NCBI GenBank assembly: GCA_937879855.1
Contig: CALFMO010000006.1
Location: 186,001 to 250,000, forward strand
Reading direction: 5' to 3'
DNA: 64,000 bases
From: an uncultured Acidobacteriaceae bacterium
GTDB taxonomy: Bacteria; Acidobacteriota; Terriglobia; Terriglobales; Acidobacteriaceae
The position numbers were made by a program, and so were the translations under genes. The notes beneath the pieces were generated by a model. The model saw only the letters and a program-made list of their open reading frames with translations. It ran no database searches and had not been told where the DNA came from. The first letter of the stretch is position 1. Every line of letters starts with the position of its first letter. This document shows, piece by piece, positions 54,129-61,893 of the stretch.

Positions 54129-54195
54129 GTTGACAAGCTGTACATACACGCTGCACATAACAGTGAGAGTTCGTTTCTATCTATACGGCTCTCAC
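54129..54195 (-). promoter_or_regulatory. AT-rich element (copy J) and hairpin
   Basis: GTACATACACGCTGCACATA at 54139 and on has both half-sites in compact form, ~220 bp before the response regulator. Next to it GTGAGAG (54163-54169) pairs with CTCTCAC (54189-54195) at the stop of the 54192 gene, a possible terminator. Confidence 0.4.
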
Positions 54196-54443
54196 TTCAT
54201 TTTCCCACTCCTTAACTGCTTAAGATCTTGAACGCAAGGCCAACATTTTCCGACATGGTCGGCAATCTCGGCGTTGATCGTCGCCTTTGCCTCCGCGATC
54301 TGTTTCAGCTGGGCCGGCGAGGGACATCCAACGCGATTCGGATTAGGGTGGTCACGAGCGGTGACGCGCTCGAATGCAGAAATCAATTCCTTTTCAAGAT
54401 GAGCATTATCATGGTTCTGCTCGGAACGTTTCCGTTTTGTCAT
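54192..54443 (-). CDS. Small zinc-finger anti-sigma-like protein
   Basis: 83 residues from ATG 54443. GCPSPAQLKQIAEAKATINA, then DHVGKCWPCVQDL: a Cys, then His-x3-Cys-x2-Cys, the zf-HC2/ZAS arrangement of anti-sigma factors. The 55420 product has the same pattern (CPSPSDLRRF, SHLAVCDPCINFM), so they are paralogues. There is no transmembrane helix here, so this one would be cytoplasmic. Confidence 0.55.
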   Translation of the reverse strand: MTKRKRSEQNHDNAHLEKELISAFERVTARDHPNPNRVGCPSPAQLKQIAEAKATINAEIADHVGKCWPCVQDLKQLRSGKMK

Positions 54444-54747
54444 CGATTTGTGCCCGCGCACATTTATGCTGACTATGTATGCAGGTGAAAGCCCAAGAAC
54501 TCCCCACACCATTTTCGGTCGGCCTCCTGAACGAAGGCTCCCTGCACAACATGTAGCTAAGAATTATTTAATTCCAAAATGGAATGCAAGTTCATGACTA
54601 AGGGTCTTTTCGCATTGACATTGAATACCTACGCATCCTAAGTTGACTTCGCGCGGGAGCCCTCGCTGATCTACCGGGTATGATCTCTCATCTGAGTAGG
54701 GTGCAGACCCAATTTTCAATGAACCAGGGCACTCGTTCAAGCACAAG
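54444..54747. other. Divergent intergenic region, nothing recognised
   Basis: Promoter space between the anti-sigma-like gene (minus) and the sigma-like gene (plus). No clear motif or repeat stands out. Confidence 0.35.
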
Positions 54748-55329
54748 ATGCACTCGTCTTCCAAAGCTCGGCCGGCGTGGTGGGATCGCGAACACGACCG
54801 ATCAGGCAGGGAAATCCGTCAGGACGTGCGGCTTGCTGCCGAACTCCTCTGGCCTCGTTTGTTTCGACTAGCCGGGCAAATAGTGGCGGATGCGCAATTT
54901 GAGGCGCAGGAGATTCTTGAAAGTGTAGTCGATACGGTATCCCGCTACCTGACCTCCAGAAATGCTCCACCGCACGATCCGAGTGGACTGCTTGTGGTTA
55001 AGTTTCGGCAGGAACTCTACCGCGCTGCACGGAAGCATCGCCGCTTGGAGACCATTGGCAGTGCGGACGAGCTTGCTGAATTACTGCATTTTGATGGGTG
55101 GATTAACCAAGCAGAGAGGAATGTATTTTTCCAAGAACTTGTTCAGGCGCTAAGCGAAAGGAGCCGTGGAATATTGCGCTTGCGAATGGCGGGCTGTGAA
55201 TGGAAGGAGATCGCCCGCTCTATGCAAATCAATGAATCAAGCCTGCGCAACAGCTTTTGGCGAGACGTGCGCAAAGTGTATCAGCAGTTTATGGAGAGAC
55301 CTGTTGAGGAAGTGCCTCGGTCGGAGTGA
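54748..55329 (+). CDS. ECF-like sigma factor
   Basis: 193 residues. The N-terminal half has a weak region-2-like helical segment (ILESVVDTVSRYL, FRQELYRAARKH). The C-terminal half has a region-4-like HTH (VQALSERSRGILRLRMAGCE, then WKEIARSMQINESSLRNSFW). It is followed after ~90 bp by a zinc-finger anti-sigma-like membrane protein, the standard ECF partner order. Region 2 is diverged, so it could be a sigma-like regulator without full promoter-melting ability. Confidence 0.6.
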   Translation: MHSSSKARPAWWDREHDRSGREIRQDVRLAAELLWPRLFRLAGQIVADAQFEAQEILESVVDTVSRYLTSRNAPPHDPSGLLVVKFRQELYRAARKHRRLETIGSADELAELLHFDGWINQAERNVFFQELVQALSERSRGILRLRMAGCEWKEIARSMQINESSLRNSFWRDVRKVYQQFMERPVEEVPRSE

Positions 55330-55419
55330 AAGGTGCGAACCAACTCGCACGTGCGGTAAGATGCGAGGTCCAGAAATTGATTCTGTGTCCGCAAGGCGAA
55401 CGTAAACCATCAGGATGAT

Positions 55420-56076
55420 ATGGCACAGCAGGAACAATACAACACCCTTGAGAAGGACTTAATCCATGCCCTCTTGGATAGTCCAGCTGATGGGTGTAAT
55501 CGAGGCTTTGTCGGTAATTGTCCTAGCCCGAGCGACCTGCGCCGGTTCGAGGGCGGCAAATACGGTCAAAATCAGGAGGAGCGCGAAGCCCTACTGTCAC
55601 ACCTAGCAGTATGTGATCCTTGTATCAATTTTATGATGCGCCTGAAGCGGCGCCGCGTTTGGACAACAAGAGCAGCTCTCGTCCTGGCCAGCGCTGCGGC
55701 ACTATTAGTGGCAGTCTGGACGAACTCACGGCATCCCGCGACAATTTCCACCGTTGGCGTAATCGATCTGCGCCTCAGTTCGCCGACGCGGGGCGCTGAG
55801 AACGCGGCTGGCGCCGTTGCAGCGACGGTTCATCGCGATGCCAATCGACTGCGGATCATTTTGCCGCCAGGCAGCGAAGGAAGCTATGAATTTGAGCTTC
55901 TTGGTTACGATCGATCGGTCGCAGTTGTACGTGGTGCAGCTCAGACAACCGTGGAGAAAGATCAAGTCATTCTCAATCTGAGCGCCCGCCTCGCACATCT
56001 CAATCCAGGAAAATATTCATTGGCGCTCCGGCACGATGATTCTCCCTGGGAATACTACCCGGTGGCCATCGAGTGA
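55420..56076 (+). CDS. Membrane anti-sigma-like protein (zf-HC2 type)
   Basis: 218 residues; ATG with AGGA 7 nt upstream. Cytoplasmic zinc-finger domain: CPSPSDLRRF, SHLAVCDPCINFM. One transmembrane helix (AALVLASAAALLVAVW). The periplasmic beta domain has RLRIILPPGSEGSYEFELLG and HLNPGKYSLALRH. Expected to hold the sigma-like factor encoded upstream. It converges on the CHAT-TPR gene. Confidence 0.65.
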   Translation: MAQQEQYNTLEKDLIHALLDSPADGCNRGFVGNCPSPSDLRRFEGGKYGQNQEEREALLSHLAVCDPCINFMMRLKRRRVWTTRAALVLASAAALLVAVWTNSRHPATISTVGVIDLRLSSPTRGAENAAGAVAATVHRDANRLRIILPPGSEGSYEFELLGYDRSVAVVRGAAQTTVEKDQVILNLSARLAHLNPGKYSLALRHDDSPWEYYPVAIE

Positions 56077-56132
56077 CCGGGATCCCTGGCCCTTCGCGCC
56101 TAAATTGCTCGTAAAGTTCCTGACAAAACGAG

Positions 56133-58901
56133 TCATCGGTTATCAGAGATTGCTTCGGAGCCTTCCCCTACCAACACAAAAGACGCCCAATAGAAAGGTG
56201 GAAGATCTTTATACCGGTCCAACATGTCCCGCTTCGCGTGGGCAAGTGCCAAAGTTTTATCGTCATGCTGCGCGAGATGCGTGTAAAAAGCCTTCATGAG
56301 TGCAGTGGTCGAGTGGTCCTCAACATTCCACAAGCTGGCCACTACCGCACGCGCACCGCTAATGAGGAATGCCTGCTCGAGGCTGACCACCCCAGATTCG
56401 CCTGCTGACGCCCCCACTCCGGTTTCGCAGGCGGACAACGTGACCAGGTCCGCCTTCAGAGGCAGACCCATAATCTCGCGAACTTGCAGCAAACCATCAT
56501 CTGTCGTCTTGGGTGCAATGCCAAGGACGAGGGCGGCACGATCCGGATATTGCGGATCGGCGGCCGCATGGACCGCCAAATGTATCATTCGAAAATCAGA
56601 AAGTCGCGCCGACTTAAACGAGCTTTCGGTAGCGTCTTGCCCGAGCAACACCTTCGGATCTCCGCCGACTATATGGGCAATTGAAAGAACTTCGTCACGA
56701 CTGCCTGGCAAGTCTTCCAGATGAGCACCCGAAAGGTCCGCCAGACCCCTTACGATTGCGGCTGTCATGACTCCGCGTTGGCCTTCTGCAGGCAACGCGC
56801 GCGCAAATCTGTAGTCAACGGCCCCAACCGCAAGCAACGACTGGTTGCCCTTTGTCGTTGCTGAAGTACGAAGATTGCACAAGACAGTCGCAGAAGGCGT
56901 ATACGAAACCACCATAGAGCGCACAACCGCCCCGCCAGGATTCCGCAAGGCCTCAAACGGAAGCGAATGGAGGATCCCATCGGGTGAAACAATCAGACGA
57001 GATTTGTGAAACCCTTGCAAACTAGGGTCCAGCAAGAGCGAATAAAGTTTGGCGGCCAAAGTCTCCCCGGAGTTTCGTGATTTAACCTCTGTCAGAAAAG
57101 ACTCGGCCAGACTTTGGATTTGCTTGCTGCCGGCCGGCAGTATCAGAACTCGGGCAGACTCCCGGGTAATCACGATGCAGAATGAGTGTGGTTCATCGAG
57201 GACGTACTCGGCGAGCAGTTCGTCCTTTCTCAGCGCGGCCTGGATCATCTTCAAGGACGCGGGCTTCGCGAGACTCTCGTGCCGTTGCAGTCCAGCTTCG
57301 TTCCGTTCAAAAGCCAGGGTGCGCTCGTCTTGGAGCAATTGCTCCAAAAGGGCCGCCCTTTGTTTTCCGTCTTCCGTTCGGAGCAACGCGTGTTGAGTTG
57401 CCGCAATATTCGCTTCCAACGGAGCGAGCCGGGGAGACGTGCTCTCAAACTTTTTACGGGCAAAAAGGTGGCTGGCGACGATTCGACCTCGAACACGTTC
57501 CAGCACGTGGAGCACACGCGCTACGTCGCCGCTCTTTTGCACCAGCCTGAAATGTTCCAAGTATGTGGTGCTCATCGAGCCTGCGCGCGCCGTGCTCTCT
57601 TCAAAACTGTGCTGGTTGACCAGGATTCCGTCCAGCACGTCCTCGGCTTCTGCGAATAGGCGGTCTGCTTCCTTTATATGGTTGGTCGCAGCCTTAAGTT
57701 CCGCTAATGCGGTCAGATCACGAGGCACATAGTAGCGATCGCCAAGGCGACGGCTTGCCTTCAGCCCGATTCTCAATGCTCGGATCGCGCCTTGCAGATC
57801 CCCGAGCTGCCGGTCCACCTTTGCCAGATCGAACATGGAATCGGCCAGCGTTCTACAGAGGTCCAATCGGGATGCGATTCGGCCGGCTTCGGTCAGCCGC
57901 ATCTTCGCCTGACCGGGGTCGTTTGCGGCTAACGTCTCCCCGAAGGCGACCAGGATTTCGGCGACGGCCGGGAAGCTATTTTGAGACTGAGCCGTGGTTA
58001 GGGCCCTCGCCAGCAACTGTTGAGCTTGCTCGGTTTGATGCAGTCCGATTAGCGCGGCCGCTTTACCGCGGTAGGCCAGAAAAGGGAAACCGGCATCAGG
58101 TGTTTTCTCGGCGATGGCAATCGCCCGGTTGAGCATCGTAAGCGCTTCCGAGAACCGACGCTCTTCGTTGAACCCAATTCCTAGCAGCGAGAGTAGGCGA
58201 ATCTGTTCACCGATATCGCCTGTTTGATAGGCCGACAAGATTGCCTTTCCCACAAGGCTGACCGCAGACGCTGTGTTCCCCTCCAAAAATGCGATGATTC
58301 CCAGTTCCCCATTGGCTCGTGTGGCCCATTGCTTTTCACCTAAAGAGTTCGCAATTGGGAGGGCTTCGGTCCATGCGCGCTTGGAGGCTGCGGTGTCGAG
58401 GTCCAACTCAATATAGCCCATCGTCGCCAGGCACCAGAGGCGCAACTTCGCATCGGATTTAGTCACCGGCTCTCTAAGCGCCGCTTCGAGAGCCTGGGAC
58501 ACTGGTTGGCCGGAGGTGGTTACACCATACGCTCGAGCCCGTCCGATGCGCGCATAAAGCTCATTTCGCGTATCTCCGTCTGCCCTAAAAAGGACCTCCG
58601 CTCGCGCGTAGAGCGGGCCAGCAGCATTCCAGTTATTCAGCCAAGAGAGATAATTGGCACGGTCTAGCAATAAGTTGGGATCATTCGCAGTGGCTGTTGA
58701 TGATGATGGGTGTCGCGGGGTCAGAAGCCAGGCTAGACTGATCGAGCTGAGAAGCGCCAGGCCACTCACGCTCAGTAGAAGCACCTTGCGACTAAAGGAA
58801 GATTTTCGAAACCACTTGCACGGACCTGCACCGATGCGCACAACAAAAAGCACTTTCTTTTCTGAATTGCCGAAGAGCTCGTACCACGAGTCACACCGCA
58901 T
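56133..58901 (-). CDS. CHAT-domain caspase-like protease with TPR repeats
   Basis: 922 residues. A transmembrane helix at ~38-62 (LLLSVSGLALLSSISLAWLL), TPR-like helical repeats over ~80-430, a helical linker, and a C-terminal CHAT domain from ~600. The catalytic dyad is His778 (HLAVHAAAD) and Cys825 (LSACETG); the conserved ARAVVASLWNVED and PFYWASFVLVG follow. CHAT proteases share the caspase fold, and some are activated in defence or cell-death systems. The membrane anchor and nearby sigma/anti-sigma pair point to a signalling role. The dyad is intact, so it should be active. Confidence 0.85.
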   Translation of the reverse strand: MRCDSWYELFGNSEKKVLFVVRIGAGPCKWFRKSSFSRKVLLLSVSGLALLSSISLAWLLTPRHPSSSTATANDPNLLLDRANYLSWLNNWNAAGPLYARAEVLFRADGDTRNELYARIGRARAYGVTTSGQPVSQALEAALREPVTKSDAKLRLWCLATMGYIELDLDTAASKRAWTEALPIANSLGEKQWATRANGELGIIAFLEGNTASAVSLVGKAILSAYQTGDIGEQIRLLSLLGIGFNEERRFSEALTMLNRAIAIAEKTPDAGFPFLAYRGKAAALIGLHQTEQAQQLLARALTTAQSQNSFPAVAEILVAFGETLAANDPGQAKMRLTEAGRIASRLDLCRTLADSMFDLAKVDRQLGDLQGAIRALRIGLKASRRLGDRYYVPRDLTALAELKAATNHIKEADRLFAEAEDVLDGILVNQHSFEESTARAGSMSTTYLEHFRLVQKSGDVARVLHVLERVRGRIVASHLFARKKFESTSPRLAPLEANIAATQHALLRTEDGKQRAALLEQLLQDERTLAFERNEAGLQRHESLAKPASLKMIQAALRKDELLAEYVLDEPHSFCIVITRESARVLILPAGSKQIQSLAESFLTEVKSRNSGETLAAKLYSLLLDPSLQGFHKSRLIVSPDGILHSLPFEALRNPGGAVVRSMVVSYTPSATVLCNLRTSATTKGNQSLLAVGAVDYRFARALPAEGQRGVMTAAIVRGLADLSGAHLEDLPGSRDEVLSIAHIVGGDPKVLLGQDATESSFKSARLSDFRMIHLAVHAAADPQYPDRAALVLGIAPKTTDDGLLQVREIMGLPLKADLVTLSACETGVGASAGESGVVSLEQAFLISGARAVVASLWNVEDHSTTALMKAFYTHLAQHDDKTLALAHAKRDMLDRYKDLPPFYWASFVLVGEGSEAISDNR

Positions 58902-59059
58902 CTTAGCGCGATACTCGCCAAATCTTCCTAGAAAAATGCCCTATGCATCCGATGTCCATCAGTACAGTACTTTGAAGTTGGCAAACCAATGAGATTTGTT
59001 AGAACTCTCTCATGTCGCGCTTCCGAATCGATGCACATGGGATCTGTTTGCCTCGTCAG

Positions 59060-60826
59060 TTATTGCACGGTCATTACGTTCGACTCGTAAAGTCGTTGGT
59101 AAAGCGTCGAATGTTGACACAAGAAGCTGTGGTCCCCCGCTGCGGCGATCTGACCGTGGTTGAGCACGACAATGCGGTTCATCCAGGCGATGGAGGCGAG
59201 CCGGTGCGTAATGATGATCAGGATGGAACCGGAACAGTAAGCTGCGATGGATTCCAGAATCTGTCGCTCGGTAGGAATGTCAAGTGCTGAAGTGCTCTCG
59301 TCTAATACCAGAACGGGAGCCTTGCGCAGGAGTGCGCGGGCAAGAGCCAGCCGCTGAAGTTCCCCTCCCGACAGACTGTGGGCCAGGGGACCGAGCTGTG
59401 TATCCAGGCCGGCGGGAAGTTTATCCAACACAGACCGAAGCCTGGCGATATCTGCCACGCGGAGTAAGTCCTCGGTTGTCGCATTGGGGTTTGCGTACAA
59501 CAGGTTTTCGCGGACCGATCCATCGAACAAAATGGGCCGTTGTGGCACGTAACAGATCGCCTGTCTCAGAGCTGCGAGGGAATACTCTCGCAAGGGATAG
59601 CCATCAAGCGTGAGGGTTCCAAGCTGTGGATCAGAAAGTCTAACGAGCAAGCGGGCGAGAGTACTCTTGCCGCTTCCGCTTGGCCCGACGATCGCGAGAG
59701 ATTCCCCGGCGCCGATGTGAAGAGAGAGATCGCAAAGCGCAATGCGTCCTGTCCCATAGGAGTACTGAACCTTGTAGAGCGAAATGCCCTGCGAGATCTT
59801 TGCGGGTGGGGTAACAATGTTTCCGTAATCCGGCACCATCGATTCAGCCTCCAAAACCGCCCTCACGCGACGAATACTGGCTCCTACCCGTTGGAGACGC
59901 GAATAAAGATCTGTTGCTACACTCACAGGCTGGAACACCCGAGTCTGGTACGTATAGAAAGCGACCAATGCCCCGATCGTCAGGGCTCCGCGCAAGAATT
60001 GATAGCTTCCCAGACCAAGCACCAGGAACGTCGCCAATATGAAGGCTCCATTCACAGTTCCTGCATAAACCAGCTCTGCGCTCTTCTGGCTCCTGCGTGC
60101 TCGAAGCATCCGCGACCACACCGAAACAGCATTGGTCAGGGCTACTTTCTCGGCGCAGAGCAGTTGAATTTGTGGGAGAGCGGACACGTACTCATAGAGG
60201 ACACTGCTCGCTCGCCCAGTCTCCTGCTGAGCGATGTCAGCACGCTTCCTCATCGAGGAAGAAAAACGAACCTGAGTCCAGCAGAACAACAGAAGCGTAG
60301 GCGCGATCGCCAAGGTCATGGTCGCATTGAGGTACAGCATAACTGCTATATTGGAAAGCAAGAACACACCAGCCCGGACACTTGAGCTCACAATCTCTGA
60401 GGCGAACTGGGAAATTTGATCCACGTCTGCGCCGAGCCGGGTCATGTTGTCACCGGCGGGCGTGTTCTCGTGAAAGTCGGCAGACAGTCGATTCAGCTGT
60501 TCCAGAATGGCTATGCGAAGCTTTTGAGCTGTTTCTTGTTCGACGTCGAAGTTCACGCTGAGACTCCACAACAAGGCCACAACGCTGCCGAGCAGACACC
60601 CAGCTATGGCAAGCACCACCAACAGAGCGCCTGCGAGCTGACGATGGGGCAGTTGGTAGTCGATCAAGCGACGCATGAGCAGCGGATCGAGCGTCGAAAG
60701 CATGCCGCCTGAGACAGCGAGGACCACGCTGCATGATACTGGCATCCATACCGGGCGAAGTTGTCGCCCGAGCCAAACCAGGTTATTGTCATTTGCCATA
60801 AGCCGCTGACGTTCGTTCAACGCCAA
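59060..60826 (-). CDS. Lasso-cluster ABC exporter (D protein)
   Basis: Up to 588 residues; TTG 60826 or ATG 60799. Half-transporter with a six-helix exporter domain (~1-320) and a nucleotide-binding domain: Walker A GPSGSGKST, Q-loop YVPQRPILFDGS, signature LSGGE, Walker B VLVLDES, H-loop ITHRLAS. No N-terminal C39 peptidase, as expected for lasso D exporters. Divergent from the B-C-A genes across a ~310-bp promoter region with a palindrome. Probably exports the mature peptide and gives self-immunity. Confidence 0.85.
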   Translation of the reverse strand: MALNERQRLMANDNNLVWLGRQLRPVWMPVSCSVVLAVSGGMLSTLDPLLMRRLIDYQLPHRQLAGALLVVLAIAGCLLGSVVALLWSLSVNFDVEQETAQKLRIAILEQLNRLSADFHENTPAGDNMTRLGADVDQISQFASEIVSSSVRAGVFLLSNIAVMLYLNATMTLAIAPTLLLFCWTQVRFSSSMRKRADIAQQETGRASSVLYEYVSALPQIQLLCAEKVALTNAVSVWSRMLRARRSQKSAELVYAGTVNGAFILATFLVLGLGSYQFLRGALTIGALVAFYTYQTRVFQPVSVATDLYSRLQRVGASIRRVRAVLEAESMVPDYGNIVTPPAKISQGISLYKVQYSYGTGRIALCDLSLHIGAGESLAIVGPSGSGKSTLARLLVRLSDPQLGTLTLDGYPLREYSLAALRQAICYVPQRPILFDGSVRENLLYANPNATTEDLLRVADIARLRSVLDKLPAGLDTQLGPLAHSLSGGELQRLALARALLRKAPVLVLDESTSALDIPTERQILESIAAYCSGSILIIITHRLASIAWMNRIVVLNHGQIAAAGDHSFLCQHSTLYQRLYESNVMTVQ

Positions 60827-60861
60827 ATCATAGGGCGAGATTGGCAGAAATTCCTCTTCGA

Positions 60862-60894
60862 CACGTGTGAGTGTCTACATTCTGTAGACACGTG
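60862..60894. promoter_or_regulatory. Perfect inverted-repeat operator in lasso divergent promoter
   Basis: GTGTCTACA (60871-60879), a 3-nt spacer, TGTAGACAC (60883-60891); an outer CACGTGT/ACACGTG pair extends it. It lies 36-65 bp before the exporter start and ~250 bp before the B gene. Symmetry and place suggest a dimeric repressor or activator site controlling both directions. Confidence 0.6.
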
Positions 60895-61139
60895 GCTGCC
60901 TCTCTTTCTCTTTCTACCGGCCAACGATGCGGTTTTCCCACTAACGTACCTGTCGTTGATCATGCCCTACACTCTCAGCATCATGTCGCCACGCAACATG
61001 CTGTGTGGGCGGTCTGTGGAGAAGTCTGAACAAAAAATACAAATGACATTGGGGAAAAGCACAGAAACGGGGGGCATTAACGAATAGTACGGGTTGAATC
61101 TGGCAGCTTGGATTTTTGCCGTTAACGGAGGGCGCCTCG

Positions 61140-61886
61140 ATGGCTGGATCGTCGAATAGGACGGGTAGTGGCAGACTCCAACTTCTCACATCTGACGACG
61201 GATGCGTTCTCTTGGACATTGAAAATGATCGCGTGCTAAAGCTGAATTCTGTGGCTGCTGAGATGTGGACAATGCTCAGCACTGGCCAGACACAGTCGCA
61301 GATTGCAGTAGCCCTCTCCCAAAAATATCGGGTAAGCGAGGAACGCGTTGCTGCGGATGTCGCCTCGCTTGCTCGACGTATTGACGAACTCGGGGTTGCG
61401 CGAGATTCGATCTTCAATCCCGCTCCAGAAACAGATGATCCAAGCGGTAGCCCTCATCCCTCATTCCCGTGGTATGGGCAAGCCTCAAGCTATAGCGGGC
61501 CAACCCCAACGATCACAATGCGTGTTGCAGCTTTTTTAGGCCTGGCCGTCTTCGATCTCATCCTCTCGCTGCTATCCCTGAAAACCTTGTGTTCGTGCGT
61601 GCGGCTGTGGCCAGTTAAGCGGTCAAGATTCACTGGTTCGTGGGTCACTGGCCAGGTCTGTGAGGCCGTCCAACGGGCCTGCATTTGGTATCCCAAAAGA
61701 GCCTTGTGCCTGCAGCGTTCAGCCGTAACGACTTGCCTTCTGCGCACCTTCGGTATTTCCGCCCGCATGATGATCGGCGTCCGTTCCATGCCTTTTCTCG
61801 CCCATGCATGGGTAGAGGCGGACGGTTCGGTAATAAACGACTGGCCCCGCGTTAAAAAGTTCTATAGCCCACTACTGTCGCACTAG
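61140..61886 (+). CDS. Lasso peptide B1-B2 fusion: RRE (PqqD-like) plus leader protease
   Basis: 248 residues from ATG 61140, with GGAGGG 7 nt upstream. Residues ~13-95 are a PqqD-like recognition element (DDGCVLLDIENDRVLKLN, SVAAEMWTML) that binds the precursor leader. After a linker, residues ~125-248 form the transglutaminase-like cysteine protease, with catalytic Cys190 (ALCLQRSAVTTCLLR), His222 (AHAWVE) and Asp234 (VINDWP). It removes the leader before ring closure. B1 and B2 are fused, as in proteobacterial McjB-like systems, whereas many Gram-positive clusters split them. The cyclase starts 8 bp later. Confidence 0.9.
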   Translation: MAGSSNRTGSGRLQLLTSDDGCVLLDIENDRVLKLNSVAAEMWTMLSTGQTQSQIAVALSQKYRVSEERVAADVASLARRIDELGVARDSIFNPAPETDDPSGSPHPSFPWYGQASSYSGPTPTITMRVAAFLGLAVFDLILSLLSLKTLCSCVRLWPVKRSRFTGSWVTGQVCEAVQRACIWYPKRALCLQRSAVTTCLLRTFGISARMMIGVRSMPFLAHAWVEADGSVINDWPRVKKFYSPLLSH

Positions 61887-61893
61887 CCTTACC

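Noticed and set aside
60963..61087. 41-codon frame starting MPYTLSIMSPRNML upstream of the lasso B gene, considered as a second precursor
   Set aside because: It lacks the YxxPxLxxxG leader pattern, ends in INE directly after TETGG with no room for a lasso core, and has no good ribosome site.
61490..61789. Minus-strand frame inside the lasso B gene
   Set aside because: It is antisense to catalytic Cys/His/Asp-bearing sequence; no ribosome site.
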